DNA of 24,861 bases from Gemmatimonadota bacterium (GTDB taxonomy: Bacteria > Latescibacterota > UBA2968 > UBA8231), in contig JAPPEF010000080.1 in assembly GCA_028875335.1 (NCBI GenBank), forward strand, positions 1 to 24,861. Reading direction: 5' to 3'. Made by a program: the position numbers and the translations under genes. The notes under the pieces were generated by a model, which was not told where the DNA came from, searched no databases, and was given only the letters and a program-made list of their open reading frames with translations. This document shows positions 1-8,424 of the stretch, one piece after another. Position 1 is the first letter of the stretch. Every line of letters begins with the position of its first letter.

Positions 1-1545
1 AGCCTCAAGTTTCTCGAACCCAAAATTTACCAAGAATTGCGCGAAAGCGTGGCCATGACGCGCCAAGAGCGCGAAGACTATATAAAGGAATTCAAGGTCC
101 CGATCGAGGAGTGCCTGCACGCCAATGGCATTAAAGCCGAATTTACGAGCCGTGCCAAGAACTTCTACAGCATCTACAATAAGATGAAGGCGCGCAGTAA
201 GCCCTTTGAGGAAATTTACGATCTGCTGGCCATGCGCATCATCACTGGCACCGTGCGCGAATGCTATCAAATCCTCGGCTGGGTCCACCACATGTACACC
301 CCCATTCCCGGGCGCATCAAAGACTATATATCGACTCCCAAGAGCAACATGTACCAGTCGCTGCACACGTCGGTGATCGGTCCCAAAGGTCAATACGTCG
401 AAGTGCAAATTCGCACTGCGCAGATGCACCACACGGCTGAAATCGGCATCGCCGCTCACTGGCGTTACAAATCCAATGACAAGGATCCCGGTGATTTAAA
501 CCAACACATGAGTTGGCTGCACCAAGTCATCGACTGGCAACAGGAGGCCACCGACCCGGTCGAGTTCATGGAAAGCCTAAAGACCGAGCTCGCGTCCCAA
601 GACGAGATCTTTGTCTTCACCCCCAAAGGCCACCTACACCAATTGCCCAAGGGGGCCACGCCGATTGATTTTGCCTTTGCCATCCACACCGACATCGGGC
701 TGCACTGCGCGACGGCCAAAGTAAACGACCACGTCGTGCCGCTAAGCGCGGCTTTGAGCAGCGGCCAAACCGTGGAGATCGTCACGGCGCCACAGCAAAA
801 GCCCAAACTCGCTTGGCTGGATCAAGTCAAGACTGCCAAGGCCCGCCAAGCCATTCGCCGCTGGTTGCGGGAGGAGCAATACGACCACAACGTGCGCCTT
901 GGCAAGGAGGCGCTCGACAGGGGGCTGAGGGATGACCCTCCCAACCTCGATGCTGTGGCAGAGGAATTCGGGTTCAGGGACGCCGAGCATCTCTACGCAG
1001 CCTTGGGCAACGGAGACCTGTCAATCGGCAAGGTCATCAGCCGAATAGCCCCGCCCAAGCCCAAGCGGCGCGCGCTCCGGCCCCAAGACCGCAGAGACAT
1101 TCGCATCCAAGGCATGCAAAACCTGATGATTCGCTTTGGCAAATGCTGTGGTCCCATCCCGGGAGATGAGATTGTCGGTCTAGTCACCCGAGGCCGCGGC
1201 GTCACGGTCCACCGCACCGACTGTCCCAACATCGGCCGGATTTCCGCGGAGCCGGACCGCCTGCTCGCGGTCGAGTGGGAGCTGGAGGACGAACCGGCCT
1301 TTACCGTTCAATTGCGCACCCGCAGTTGGGACCGCACGTACTTGCTCGCGGACATCGCGCGGGCGATCAGCGACGCTGGCTCTAACATCCGCGACTCCAC
1401 TACCCGCGCCGATGGTCACATCGCCGAACAGGACTTCTGGATCGACGTCGCCGACAACGAGCAGCTGCGTCAGGCCATAGACCAAATCGAGCAGATTGAG
1501 GGCGTTTTGGAAGTACAGCGCGTGGATGAGCCTGCAAGCAGTTAG
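1..1545 (+). CDS. rel: Bifunctional-type (p)ppGpp synthetase/hydrolase Rel, 5' end outside window
   Basis: The reading frame is open from the first base, so the start and the N-terminal HD hydrolase domain lie outside the window; 514 residues are visible. The synthetase domain is clear, with the conserved 'YDLLAMRII' and 'MYQSLHTSVIGP' segments and the 'AAHWRYK' end. The charge-class motif is RIKD (bases 313-324), the RxKD form of bifunctional Rel/SpoT enzymes rather than the ExDD form of synthetase-only RelA. It is followed by a TGS domain ('IFVFTPKGHLHQLPKGATPIDFAFAIH', shown here in part: 'PKGATPIDFAFAIH'), a zinc-finger/RIS-type region with Cys-Cys (bases 1144-1149) and a later His-x3-Cys, and a C-terminal ACT domain. 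The family makes and degrades the stringent-response alarmone on the ribosome. hisC follows after 2 bp, so co-transcription is likely. Confidence 0.95.
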   Translation, partial: SLKFLEPKIYQELRESVAMTRQEREDYIKEFKVPIEECLHANGIKAEFTSRAKNFYSIYNKMKARSKPFEEIYDLLAMRIITGTVRECYQILGWVHHMYTPIPGRIKDYISTPKSNMYQSLHTSVIGPKGQYVEVQIRTAQMHHTAEIGIAAHWRYKSNDKDPGDLNQHMSWLHQVIDWQQEATDPVEFMESLKTELASQDEIFVFTPKGHLHQLPKGATPIDFAFAIHTDIGLHCATAKVNDHVVPLSAALSSGQTVEIVTAPQQKPKLAWLDQVKTAKARQAIRRWLREEQYDHNVRLGKEALDRGLRDDPPNLDAVAEEFGFRDAEHLYAALGNGDLSIGKVISRIAPPKPKRRALRPQDRRDIRIQGMQNLMIRFGKCCGPIPGDEIVGLVTRGRGVTVHRTDCPNIGRISAEPDRLLAVEWELEDEPAFTVQLRTRSWDRTYLLADIARAISDAGSNIRDSTTRADGHIAEQDFWIDVADNEQLRQAIDQIEQIEGVLEVQRVDEPASS

Positions 1546-1547
1546 TC

Positions 1548-2612
1548 GTGTCGGACCTGTTTCGCCCCAACATCGCTCGTCTGCGCGGGTACGTCCCAGG
1601 GGAACAGCCCCGCGAGAAGGGTCACATCAAGCTCAATACCAACGAAAACCCCTATCCGCCTTCCCCTTTAGTGCTAGCGCGGTTGCGCGATGCATGCTCC
1701 GCTGATTTGCGTCTCTATCCCGACCCAGACGCTTGGGCTCTGCGCCGCAAGTTGGGCGAGATATTCGCCATTGCTCCTCAACAAATCATGGTTGGCAACG
1801 GCTCGGACGAGCTGCTCAACGTCATCATCCGCAGCTTCGCCGGCGAGGGCGACAAGATAGCCTATCCCCATCCCACGTACGGCTACTACAAGCCGCTGAT
1901 CGACATCCAGGGAGCGGAGGCAGTCCCGGTCGAGTTCGGCGAGAATTTCTCCCTGCCCGAGGGCCTAGCCGTGCCCGGGGCCCGCATTACCTTTCTCGCC
2001 AATCCCAATGCGCCCTCGGGCACCCTCGTGCCCTACGATGAGGTTTCCGCGCTCTGTGCGCGGGTTGACGGCGTCTTGGTCGTAGATGAAGCGTATGTCG
2101 ATTTTTCGCAGGGTGGCTGCGTTCCGCTCATCGAAGAACATTCCAATGCCATTGTAGTGCGCACCATGTCCAAGTCCTTTTCTCTCGCTGGCATGCGTAT
2201 TGGCTTTGCTTTTGCTCCGGCTGCGCTGATTAAAGGGATGTGGAAGGTCAAGGACCACTACAATCTCAATCGGCTGAGCTTGGTGGCCGCCGAGGCTGCC
2301 CTAGAAGATATCGACGCAATGCGCGCAAACGCCGCCCGCGTCTGCGCGACGCGCGCGCGCCTGTGTGCTGAGCTGCGGACGTTGGGTTTTTACGTGTGGG
2401 ATTCGCAGGCGAACTTCGTGCTCGCTAGGCTCGGCGAATGCTGGGTTAGCTGCGCCGCTGCCAGACTCTACGCGGAACTCAAAGAGCGCCGGATCTTGGT
2501 GCGCTACTTTGCCACACCGCCGCGCTTAGCGGACTGCCTGCGAATCTCGGTGGGTACGGATGCAGAGATAGACGCGCTGTTGGCGGCCCTAAAAGAGCTA
2601 TCACCCATTTAA
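1548..2612 (+). CDS. hisC: Histidinol-phosphate aminotransferase
   Basis: This is a 354-residue fold-type I PLP aminotransferase, the usual HisC length. It converts imidazole-acetol phosphate plus glutamate to histidinol phosphate in histidine synthesis. Visible motifs are 'NTNENPYPPSP' near the N-terminus, 'GNGSDELL', 'PNAPSGTLVP', 'VDEAYVDF' (PLP-contacting Asp/Tyr) and 'TMSKSFSLAGMRIGFA', which carries the Schiff-base lysine. 'LRISVGT' lies near the C-terminus and holds the substrate-carboxylate arginine. The GTG start is chosen because it gives the family's typical N-terminus (MSDLFRPNIARLRGYVPG) and sits 2 bp after the rel stop. No other his gene is nearby. Its last 12 bases overlap the convergent glycosyltransferase stop. 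A broader aromatic or other HisC-like specificity cannot be excluded. Confidence 0.92.
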   Translation: MSDLFRPNIARLRGYVPGEQPREKGHIKLNTNENPYPPSPLVLARLRDACSADLRLYPDPDAWALRRKLGEIFAIAPQQIMVGNGSDELLNVIIRSFAGEGDKIAYPHPTYGYYKPLIDIQGAEAVPVEFGENFSLPEGLAVPGARITFLANPNAPSGTLVPYDEVSALCARVDGVLVVDEAYVDFSQGGCVPLIEEHSNAIVVRTMSKSFSLAGMRIGFAFAPAALIKGMWKVKDHYNLNRLSLVAAEAALEDIDAMRANAARVCATRARLCAELRTLGFYVWDSQANFVLARLGECWVSCAAARLYAELKERRILVRYFATPPRLADCLRISVGTDAEIDALLAALKELSPI

Positions 2613-3569
2613 GCGCTCGGCAATGCGCGGGGTGCGCCCGCCGCGCTGGTGCATGCTGGCGATCATGTCTCCCAAAAAGCCGATGGAGAAGCACTGAATG
2701 CCGACGATGATCAGCAGAATGCCCAGCATGAGCAGGGGATGGCGGTTTTGGATGTTGCCGTGCTCGTAGCGCAGCAAGGCCACATAGGCGCAGATGACCG
2801 ATCCGCAAAGCGTGGAGATGAGCCCCAAGCTGCCGAAGACGTGCATGGGCATGGTCATAAAGCGCACGACGAAGGTCACGGTCAGCAGATCTAAAAACCC
2901 GTTTAGCAACCGCTTGGCTCCGAATTTGGAATGGCCGAAGCGGCGGGGATGGTGCTGCACCGGGATCTCGCCGACTCGATAGCCCATCCAGTGGGCCACG
3001 GCGGGCAAGAACCGATACAATTCTCCGTAGAGATAAGGCAACACATCTTCGGCCACCTCGCGCCGATACGCCTTGAGGCCGCAGTTGAAATCGCGCAGGC
3101 GCACCCCGGAGACCAGCGAGGTGATCCAGTTGAACAAGCGGGAGGGGAGAGTCTTGCTCAAAGGGTCGCGGCGCTTGGCCTTCCAGCCCGAGACCAAGTC
3201 GCAATCGCGGTTTAGCTCGTCCAGCAGCCGGGGGATTTCGCGCGGGTCGTCTTGCAGGTCGGCGTCCATGGTGACGATGACTTGGCCGCGCGCCTGCTTG
3301 AAGCCAGCGGCGAGGGCCGCGGCCTTGCGGTAGTTGCGGCGGAAACGCAAGGCGCACACCTGTGGATGCTGTTTGGCCAATTTTCCCAGGACCGCAAACG
3401 AGGTATCCGTACTCCCGTCGTCCACGAAAATGGCTTCCCAAGCCCATTCCACAGTCGCCAGAGCGCTGTCGATCTGGTCCCACAGATGAGGCAGGCTTTC
3501 CTCTTCGTTGAAAACGGGAATGACGAGGGACAGAAAAACATCCCCTGCCGCTTCTTTCTCTTGGCCCAT
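2601..3569 (-). CDS. Family 2 glycosyltransferase, polyprenyl-phosphate sugar type (DPM1/GtrB/ArnC-like)
   Basis: A 322-residue protein with a cytosolic GT-A domain and a C-terminal membrane part. The GT2 signatures are 'SLVIPVFNEEESLPHLW', 'VDDGSTD', the metal-binding DxD in 'TMDADLQDDP', and 'LRDFNCGLKAYRRE'. Two hydrophobic segments close the protein (around 'SLGLISTLCGSVICAYVALL' and 'LLMLGILLIIVGIQCFSIGF'). This layout is typical of enzymes that move a sugar from a nucleotide donor to a polyprenyl-phosphate carrier; the sugar cannot be read from sequence. The start at 3569 is preferred over an in-frame ATG 96 bases upstream because GAGAGGAGA sits just before it and homology begins there. 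It is divergent from mpl and convergent with hisC, overlapping by 12 bp. Confidence 0.9.
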   Translation of the reverse strand: MGQEKEAAGDVFLSLVIPVFNEEESLPHLWDQIDSALATVEWAWEAIFVDDGSTDTSFAVLGKLAKQHPQVCALRFRRNYRKAAALAAGFKQARGQVIVTMDADLQDDPREIPRLLDELNRDCDLVSGWKAKRRDPLSKTLPSRLFNWITSLVSGVRLRDFNCGLKAYRREVAEDVLPYLYGELYRFLPAVAHWMGYRVGEIPVQHHPRRFGHSKFGAKRLLNGFLDLLTVTFVVRFMTMPMHVFGSLGLISTLCGSVICAYVALLRYEHGNIQNRHPLLMLGILLIIVGIQCFSIGFLGDMIASMHQRGGRTPRIAERLNG

Positions 3570-3607
3570 AGTCTCCTCTCTTGCAAGCAAGTGCCTCCAC
3601 AATAAAA

Positions 3608-3620
3608 CAATCGCCGATTG
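3608..3620. promoter_or_regulatory. Operator-like palindrome in the glycosyltransferase/mpl divergent intergenic region
   Basis: CAATCGCCGATTG has 6-bp perfect arms around one central base. It lies between the two divergent start codons, about 25 bp upstream of the mpl -35 box. A regulator binding here is inference; such short palindromes can occur by chance. Confidence 0.3.
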
Positions 3621-3644
3621 CTGAACACAAACCGGCCGATTCCC

Positions 3645-3674
3645 TTGACACTTGCGTTCCTCCAACGGTATATA
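3645..3674 (+). promoter_or_regulatory. Sigma-70-type promoter of mpl, apparently giving a leaderless mRNA
   Basis: A consensus -35 TTGACA (3645-3650) is followed after 18 bp by TATATA (3669-3674), or after 17 bp by GTATAT. The usual transcription start would fall at about 3680-3681, which is the mpl ATG. No Shine-Dalgarno sequence precedes that ATG, agreeing with leaderless translation. Confidence 0.65.
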
Positions 3675-3679
3675 CGGTC

Positions 3680-5107
3680 ATGCAGCTTCCATTGGGTTCC
3701 CACATTCACTTGATCGCTGCTTGCGGTACGGCTATGGGATCTTTGGCCGGCATGCTGCGCGAGCAGGGGTATCGCGTCACCGGGTCGGACAGCCACGTCT
3801 ATCCTCCGATGAGTACCATGCTCAAAGAGTTGGGGATTGATGTGCGGGTCGGCTTCTCGGCGGATCACCTAGTGCCAGCGCCGGATTTGGTCGTCATTGG
3901 CAACGCAATCTCGCGCGGCAACCCAGAGGCCGAGGCCGTACTCTCGCGCCGGATCCCGTACCTATCGCTGCCGGAAGTGCTGCGCGATTTCTTCATCCGC
4001 GGCAAGCGCTCAGTGGTGGTAACTGGAACCCACGGCAAGACCACCACTACTGCGCTCATCGCCCATCTCTTCACCGCCTGTGACCTGGATCCTTCCTTCC
4101 TCGTCGCCGGGGTGCCGCAAAACTTCGACCGCTCCTACCGGCTCGGTCAAGGCGAGCACTTCATCGTCGAAGGCGATGAATACGACAGCGCCTTCTTTGC
4201 CAAGTGGGCGAAGTTTTTCTACTACCTCCCCGAGGTGCTAATCGTCAACAACATTGAATTCGACCACGCCGACATCTACCAGGACCTTGCCGAAATCGTC
4301 AAGGCCTTCCGTCAGCTCGTCAACATGGTGCCGCAAAACGGTTTGATTCTAGCCAACGGCACCGACCCCAATATCGCTGAACTCCTCCCCGCCGCGCTGG
4401 CACCGGTGGAGACCTTTGGCCTCGAAGAGGGCGCATTTTGGCGCGCCTCCAACCTTCAGGCCAGTGCCGAGGGGACGCGCTTCACCTTGTGTCGGGCGGG
4501 GCGAGAGGTGGGGGTTTTCGACTTGCCGCTGAGCGGCGATTACAACGTCTGCAATGCGCTCGCTAGCTTGGCTACTAGTTTCCACGCTGGCTTGACTGCC
4601 GGCGATCTGCGCGCGGCCCTAGCCAGCTTTGCCGGCGTCAAGCGTCGGCAGGAGCAGATTGGTCTCATCGATGACGTTCTCCTCATCGACGATTTCGCCC
4701 ACCATCCCACTGCGGTCGCCCATACGCTAGAGGGACTGCGCCGATCCCATCCCGAACGCAGGCTCATCGCGGTTTTTGAACCGGCCAGCGCGACCAACGC
4801 GCGCGCTATCTTTGAGGGTCGCTATGTCGAGGCATTCGCCTTGGCCGACGCGTTCGTTGCAACCGCGGTCCCCCGTCCCGAACGCGCCCGGGGAGACGAG
4901 CCTTTCTCGCCCGAGCGTTTAGTAGAGCGTCTCCGCGCCACCGGCAAGCCAGCGCACTATCTGCCCGACGCCGAATCGATAGCCGCTTTTTTAGCTGCAG
5001 AAGCTCGTCCGGGGGATTTGGTGGTTTTTATGAGCAATGGCGGTTTTGGCGGCTTGCAACAGAAGCTGTGCGCGGCACTCACAGCCCGCGCACACTGTAG
5101 CGACTAG
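3680..5107 (+). CDS. mpl: UDP-N-acetylmuramate:L-alanyl-gamma-D-glutamyl-meso-diaminopimelate ligase
   Basis: A 475-residue Mur-ligase family protein (E. coli Mpl is 457). It joins recycled murein tripeptide to UDP-MurNAc in the cytoplasm. The N-terminal Rossmann-like domain begins 'HIHLIAACGTAMGSLAGMLR' and carries 'GSDSHVYPPMSTML', a phrase characteristic of Mpl rather than MurC. The ATP loop is 'GTHGKTTTTALIAH'. The central domain holds 'VEGDEYDSAFFAKWAKF' and 'NNIEFDHADIY', and the C-terminal domain holds 'DDFAHHPTAV' and 'FMSNGGFGGLQQKL'. The start at 3680 matches the family N-terminus; the frame stays open 33 codons further upstream, but that stretch carries the promoter and no homology. 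The gene stands alone, divergent from the glycosyltransferase. It implies a diaminopimelate-containing cell wall that is recycled. Confidence 0.93.
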   Translation: MQLPLGSHIHLIAACGTAMGSLAGMLREQGYRVTGSDSHVYPPMSTMLKELGIDVRVGFSADHLVPAPDLVVIGNAISRGNPEAEAVLSRRIPYLSLPEVLRDFFIRGKRSVVVTGTHGKTTTTALIAHLFTACDLDPSFLVAGVPQNFDRSYRLGQGEHFIVEGDEYDSAFFAKWAKFFYYLPEVLIVNNIEFDHADIYQDLAEIVKAFRQLVNMVPQNGLILANGTDPNIAELLPAALAPVETFGLEEGAFWRASNLQASAEGTRFTLCRAGREVGVFDLPLSGDYNVCNALASLATSFHAGLTAGDLRAALASFAGVKRRQEQIGLIDDVLLIDDFAHHPTAVAHTLEGLRRSHPERRLIAVFEPASATNARAIFEGRYVEAFALADAFVATAVPRPERARGDEPFSPERLVERLRATGKPAHYLPDAESIAAFLAAEARPGDLVVFMSNGGFGGLQQKLCAALTARAHCSD

Positions 5108-5236
5108 GTGTCAGAACTGTTGCCGAATAGACGCGCTGAGCGCGAGTAGGACGAGTAGCGATAATTCTCTATTTCTATATTTTACAATATATTACAAAAA
5201 GTAAAACCCCCGGGTACGCATATTGCATTAAAACGC

Positions 5237-5250
5237 ATGGCAATTGCCAT
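5237..5250. promoter_or_regulatory. 14-bp perfect palindrome ahead of the lamin-tail gene
   Basis: ATGGCAATTGCCAT is a perfect palindrome 13 bp upstream of the ribosome binding site (GGAGG, 5264-5268). It lies in a 166-bp intergenic stretch with a very AT-rich core (about 5161-5205). That stretch also holds CGCGCTGAGCGCG with 6-bp arms (about 5132-5144). I saw no convincing -35/-10 pair. The palindrome could be an operator or a small hairpin in the mRNA leader. Confidence 0.35.
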
Positions 5251-5273
5251 CTCACCCCAACCTGGAGGCTGCC

Positions 5274-5948
5274 ATGCGCCCTTTTATCGCTCTTGTCTTT
5301 TTCGCTCTCGCCGCTCCCCTCTCGGCCCAACCCGGCCCGGTCGTCATCTCCGAGCTGATGTGGTCGGGTAGTACGGCCTCTAGTGCCGACGAGTGGATCG
5401 AACTCTACAACCCCAGCGACTCAGAAGTTGATCTGGCCGGCTGGACCCTGACCTACCGCAGCGGGACCGAGGACAAGGTAATGCTCGTCCTCGACGCCGG
5501 TGCAATCCCCGCCGGACAGACCTTTCTCATCGCCAACTATGCCGCCGATCACAAAAATTCTCTCCTCGCCATCCAGCCACAGCGCGTTGACGCCGCCGTT
5601 TCGCTGCCCAACACCAAGCTGCTCTTGCATCTGTACGACGGCGACCCGCAGGCTGGAGGCCAGCTCATCGACGTGGCCGACGATGGTCGCGGGGCCCCTT
5701 TCGCCGGTGACTCAGCCAGCAAAAGCGCCATGGTGCGCATTGCTTTTGACCAGCCCGGCGACCAAGCCGAAAGCTGGGCGACGGCAACTGAACAAAGCGG
5801 CTGGGATTCGGGTGCCAGCGAGTTGGGCACGCCGGGATCCATTCCCGCGTACCTACTCCCGGAAGGGGGCGAAGCCCCCGAGCCCGTCATGGGGACGAAC
5901 GTTTTACCGATGTCTTGGGCTTCAGTAAAAGAGCGTCTATATCCATAG
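5274..5948 (+). CDS. Secreted lamin-tail-domain (LTD) protein
   Basis: A 224-residue exported protein. The signal peptide is MRPFIALVFFALAAPLSA, with probable cleavage before QPGP. The lamin-tail-like fold follows at about residues 22-130: 'VVISELMWSG', 'DEWIELYNPSD', 'VDLAGWTLTY' and 'IPAGQTFLIAN' are the hallmark strands of bacterial LTD domains, an Ig-like fold found on extracellular proteins and nucleases. The rest shows no catalytic domain that I recognise, so this looks like a stand-alone LTD protein of unknown role. The start is set by GGAGG five bases upstream; an in-frame ATG ten codons earlier lacks this and would put a hydrophilic stretch before the signal peptide. It is followed by a strong terminator, so it is probably monocistronic. 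Confidence 0.82.
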   Translation: MRPFIALVFFALAAPLSAQPGPVVISELMWSGSTASSADEWIELYNPSDSEVDLAGWTLTYRSGTEDKVMLVLDAGAIPAGQTFLIANYAADHKNSLLAIQPQRVDAAVSLPNTKLLLHLYDGDPQAGGQLIDVADDGRGAPFAGDSASKSAMVRIAFDQPGDQAESWATATEQSGWDSGASELGTPGSIPAYLLPEGGEAPEPVMGTNVLPMSWASVKERLYP

Positions 5949-5963
5949 CGCAGATTGCAGAAC

Positions 5964-5996
5964 AAAAGGCACCTACTTGCGGGTAGGTGCCTTTTT
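5964..5996 (+). terminator. Rho-independent terminator of the lamin-tail gene
   Basis: GGCACCTAC (5968-5976) pairs perfectly with GTAGGTGCC (5983-5991) around a 6-nt loop, followed by TTTTT. AAAA precedes the stem, so it may also work on the minus strand. Confidence 0.9.
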
Positions 5997-6002
5997 ATTG
6001 CT

Positions 6003-6039
6003 AAAAAAAGCCGCGGAAGCTGAGATCGCTTCGCACGGC
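6003..6039 (-). terminator. Rho-independent terminator downstream of tRNA-Val
   Basis: Read on the minus strand, GCCGTGCGAAGC pairs with GCTTCCGCGGC with one bulged C and one G-U pair, then seven T follow. It begins 10 bp past the tRNA CCA end and lies back-to-back with the plus-strand terminator. Confidence 0.85.
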
Positions 6040-6048
6040 CTTTAACGA

Positions 6049-6125
6049 TGGTGGGCAATCGCAGATTTGAACTGCGGACCTCCGGTATGTGAGACCGGCG
6101 CTCTAACCAACTGAGCTAATCGCCC
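6049..6125 (-). tRNA. tRNA-Val(CAC)
   Basis: The 77-nt cloverleaf folds fully. The acceptor is GGGCGAT/ATTGCCC with one G-U pair, and the D arm is GCTC...GAGC. The anticodon stem CCGGT/ACCGG encloses the loop CTCACAT, so the anticodon is CAC. The T arm is CGCAG/CTGCG with TTCAAAT, the discriminator base is A, and the CCA end is encoded. Confidence 0.96.
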
Positions 6126-6162
6126 AAGAGCGTCTTTAAATTAGTCTCCAACGGCTACTGAG

Positions 6163-8358
6163 TCAATGTCCCTTGTGCCCGGCGGCAAAGTGGAATTTCG
6201 GCAGGACTACTTCAGTTGCCAACGGGTGACCCTCGCGCAGGCGGTACGCTCTGTCGAGATTCAGTCCCTGCCAGCGCTGCGCCTGATGGGTCGTCGGCCA
6301 GATGATTTCCACGAAGACCAATCCCGTGGCGTTCCCCAGACCGAGGTGCGGAGCGAGCGGGTTGGCCCCAAAGCTGCCGCCCGAACCGATGAGGTGGTGG
6401 ATGTCGCGGGTACTGCCGTCTGGTCGCCGCACGCGCACGCGCACGCGGCCGCCAATAGCACCTCGGTTCGACTGCACGCCCTGGGGAAACAGCCGCAGCC
6501 AGCGATTGCCATGTCCGGGATTTTCGTAGAGCACATTCTGGTAGAGGTCGCCTTCAAAGGCTCCGCCCATGACCTCGAAGACGTCTTGGTCCCCATCGTT
6601 GTCAAAGTCGGCAAAGGATACGCCGTGCCCTTTCTGCACGTTGCCGAAGCCGCCTGTTGTGGTGACGTCCAAAAACCGCGCGCCACCGTCGTTGCGCAAC
6701 ATGCGGTTGGGCGTGAGGGAGCGCAGATCGGGAATCCCGGTGCCCACGTAGCAGTCGGGGAACCCATCGTTGTCCAAGTCGCCGTAGTTAGCGCCCATAG
6801 CTAGGATGACTTGGCCAAAGCTTCCCAGCGATTCGGTGACCTCGGTGAAGGTGCCATCGCCGTCATTGCGGTACACGCGCGCGTGATCGGCGGCAAATTC
6901 CTCGTCGAGGTAGGCACGCGCCATGTCGCCGAGGTCGTTCATGTTGTAGCCGCCGGCAAATAAGTCGAGCCAGCCGTCGTTGTCGTAGTCCCAAAACCAA
7001 GTGGGAAAACTCTCGTTCGGCCCCGGTGCGACGACCGTTGCCGCAAAGCGCCAGCCCGCTGGTGTGTCGCCAAGGTTGCGGTAGAGAACGTTTTCTCGGT
7101 AAAACTGAGATACGTATAGGTCGATCAAACCGTCGTTGTCTATATCGCCCCAGGCAACGCCCTTCACAAAGCCTACGTGATCGACGCCGACTGCGGGAGC
7201 CACATCGACAAAACGGCCGTCCCCTTGGTTGTGAAACAACTGGCATGGGTGGGGCCGCTTGCCGGACTCATTGGCGACGAACAGATCCAACCAGCCGTCG
7301 TTGTCGTAATCGGCAAAGGACGCTGCGTGGGTCGGGTGCAAGGAGAACAAGCCGGTGCGCCGCGTCACGTCCACAAAGGTGCCATCGCCGTTGTTGCGCA
7401 ACAGAGAGTTTGGCATGCGGCCCTCTTCCCCCATCCAGGCACCGCGCAAAACGAGCAGATCGACATCGCCGTCGTTGTCGTAGTCGGCCTGCTCGAGGTT
7501 GATCCCTCCTATCTGACCGTCTAGCCCGGCCGCTGTCGTGGCCTCGGTAAACGCGCCATTGCCCTCGTTGTGGAAGTAGCGCAGTGGATCGCGCAATCCC
7601 CACGAAGAGACCGCGATATCGAGCAGACCGTCGCCGTCGAAGTCCTCGACCGCGCTACCGCCCGCTAGGCCCACGGCCGCGACTCCAGCCGCCGGTGCCA
7701 CGTCGCGGAAGCGCTGGATTCCGCCGCTGTCGCCGTCGAATACGCGCGGGGGAATGCGCCAGGGTTCTGGCACCCCTTCTGGGTATTCGCCCAAGGTCAT
7801 GTACGCCAAGTTTAACAGCCAGCGCGTTCCCAGATCGCTTGGGCGCTTGTTCAGGTTTATGGTGTAGTGCTCGATGGCGCGGCGGGAGCCTTCCTGCAAG
7901 GTGTGGATGCCGTCGTCGCGGATCGGCAGCAAGCAGGAATTCGTGGTGTGGTTGCGCAGACAGTTCTCCTGCTCTCCGAGGCGCAGATAGGCTATGGCGA
8001 GCTGGTCGTGCAGCAGGTAGACGAAGCCCTCGGTCGCCGGTACCTGCCCAGCCTCTACGGCCGCCAGAACGCCTTGCAGCTCTTCGATGCCCGCGCGCAA
8101 ATCCCCGGCTCGCACTCGCTCTTGGGCAATCCGCAGGCGCATGTTCAGCCGCTTGACCGCGCTCATCGGTTGCCCCAGCAGGGAACTGAGGCCCTCGACG
8201 CGGGCTTGGTTCAGATAGATGTTGGCAATGGGATCGGCCCGCTGGGCGAGGCGCGCCAGCACCGTCGCCATAAAACGCGAATCTGCGCGATCAACGTCGG
8301 CGTCCTCTTGCCCCAAGGCGGCTGTGGCCCATAGAAGGACGGCTATAATGCTCTGCAT
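6163..8358 (-). CDS. Secreted FG-GAP/VCBS repeat protein with ASPIC/UnbV C-terminal domain (CRTAC1-like)
   Basis: A 731-residue exported protein. A short signal peptide (MQSIIAVLLWATAALG) is followed by about 200 helical, TPR-like residues that include 'GSRRAIEHYTINLNKRP' and 'RWLLNLAYMTLGEYPEG', a segment typical of this family. A beta-propeller then shows seven calcium-binding DxDxDG-type loops: DFDGDGLLD, DYDNDGDVD, DYDNDGWLD (twice), DIDNDGLID, DLDNDGFPD and DFDNDGDQD. The end is an ASPIC/UnbV domain ('GNRWLRLFPQG', 'GAIGGRVRVRV', 'PHLGLGNATG'). Such proteins are extracellular or envelope-bound; no enzymatic activity can be assigned. No Shine-Dalgarno sequence is visible before the ATG, but the signal peptide fixes the start. 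It lies between two co-oriented tRNA genes. Confidence 0.88.
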   Translation of the reverse strand: MQSIIAVLLWATAALGQEDADVDRADSRFMATVLARLAQRADPIANIYLNQARVEGLSSLLGQPMSAVKRLNMRLRIAQERVRAGDLRAGIEELQGVLAAVEAGQVPATEGFVYLLHDQLAIAYLRLGEQENCLRNHTTNSCLLPIRDDGIHTLQEGSRRAIEHYTINLNKRPSDLGTRWLLNLAYMTLGEYPEGVPEPWRIPPRVFDGDSGGIQRFRDVAPAAGVAAVGLAGGSAVEDFDGDGLLDIAVSSWGLRDPLRYFHNEGNGAFTEATTAAGLDGQIGGINLEQADYDNDGDVDLLVLRGAWMGEEGRMPNSLLRNNGDGTFVDVTRRTGLFSLHPTHAASFADYDNDGWLDLFVANESGKRPHPCQLFHNQGDGRFVDVAPAVGVDHVGFVKGVAWGDIDNDGLIDLYVSQFYRENVLYRNLGDTPAGWRFAATVVAPGPNESFPTWFWDYDNDGWLDLFAGGYNMNDLGDMARAYLDEEFAADHARVYRNDGDGTFTEVTESLGSFGQVILAMGANYGDLDNDGFPDCYVGTGIPDLRSLTPNRMLRNDGGARFLDVTTTGGFGNVQKGHGVSFADFDNDGDQDVFEVMGGAFEGDLYQNVLYENPGHGNRWLRLFPQGVQSNRGAIGGRVRVRVRRPDGSTRDIHHLIGSGGSFGANPLAPHLGLGNATGLVFVEIIWPTTHQAQRWQGLNLDRAYRLREGHPLATEVVLPKFHFAAGHKGH

Positions 8359-8424
8359 GAGAAATAAAAAACGGCTACAAAAATTGGCTGCCCAATCCTC
8401 GTAACCGCACAGGTGAAAAAATAA

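Noticed and set aside
1..1545. A truncated, synthetase-only Rel gene
   Set aside because: The frame is open at the first base with family-matching residues before the first possible start codon, and RIKD is the bifunctional signature. The missing HD domain is most simply outside the window.
2479..3705. A 408-codon minus-strand frame longer than the glycosyltransferase
   Set aside because: It is the +1 shadow of the glycosyltransferase: Arg/Pro-rich low-complexity residues, no motifs, while the other frame has all GT2 signatures.
7584..8156. A 190-codon plus-strand frame inside the FG-GAP gene
   Set aside because: Its composition is almost all Arg, Pro, Ala and Cys, typical of antisense GC-rich frames. 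The minus-strand frame has clear calcium loops.
8344..8349. Perfect TATAAT on the plus strand near the FG-GAP start codon
   Set aside because: It lies within the coding sequence of the minus-strand gene, has no -35 partner and would drive only antisense transcription into tRNA-Ile2.
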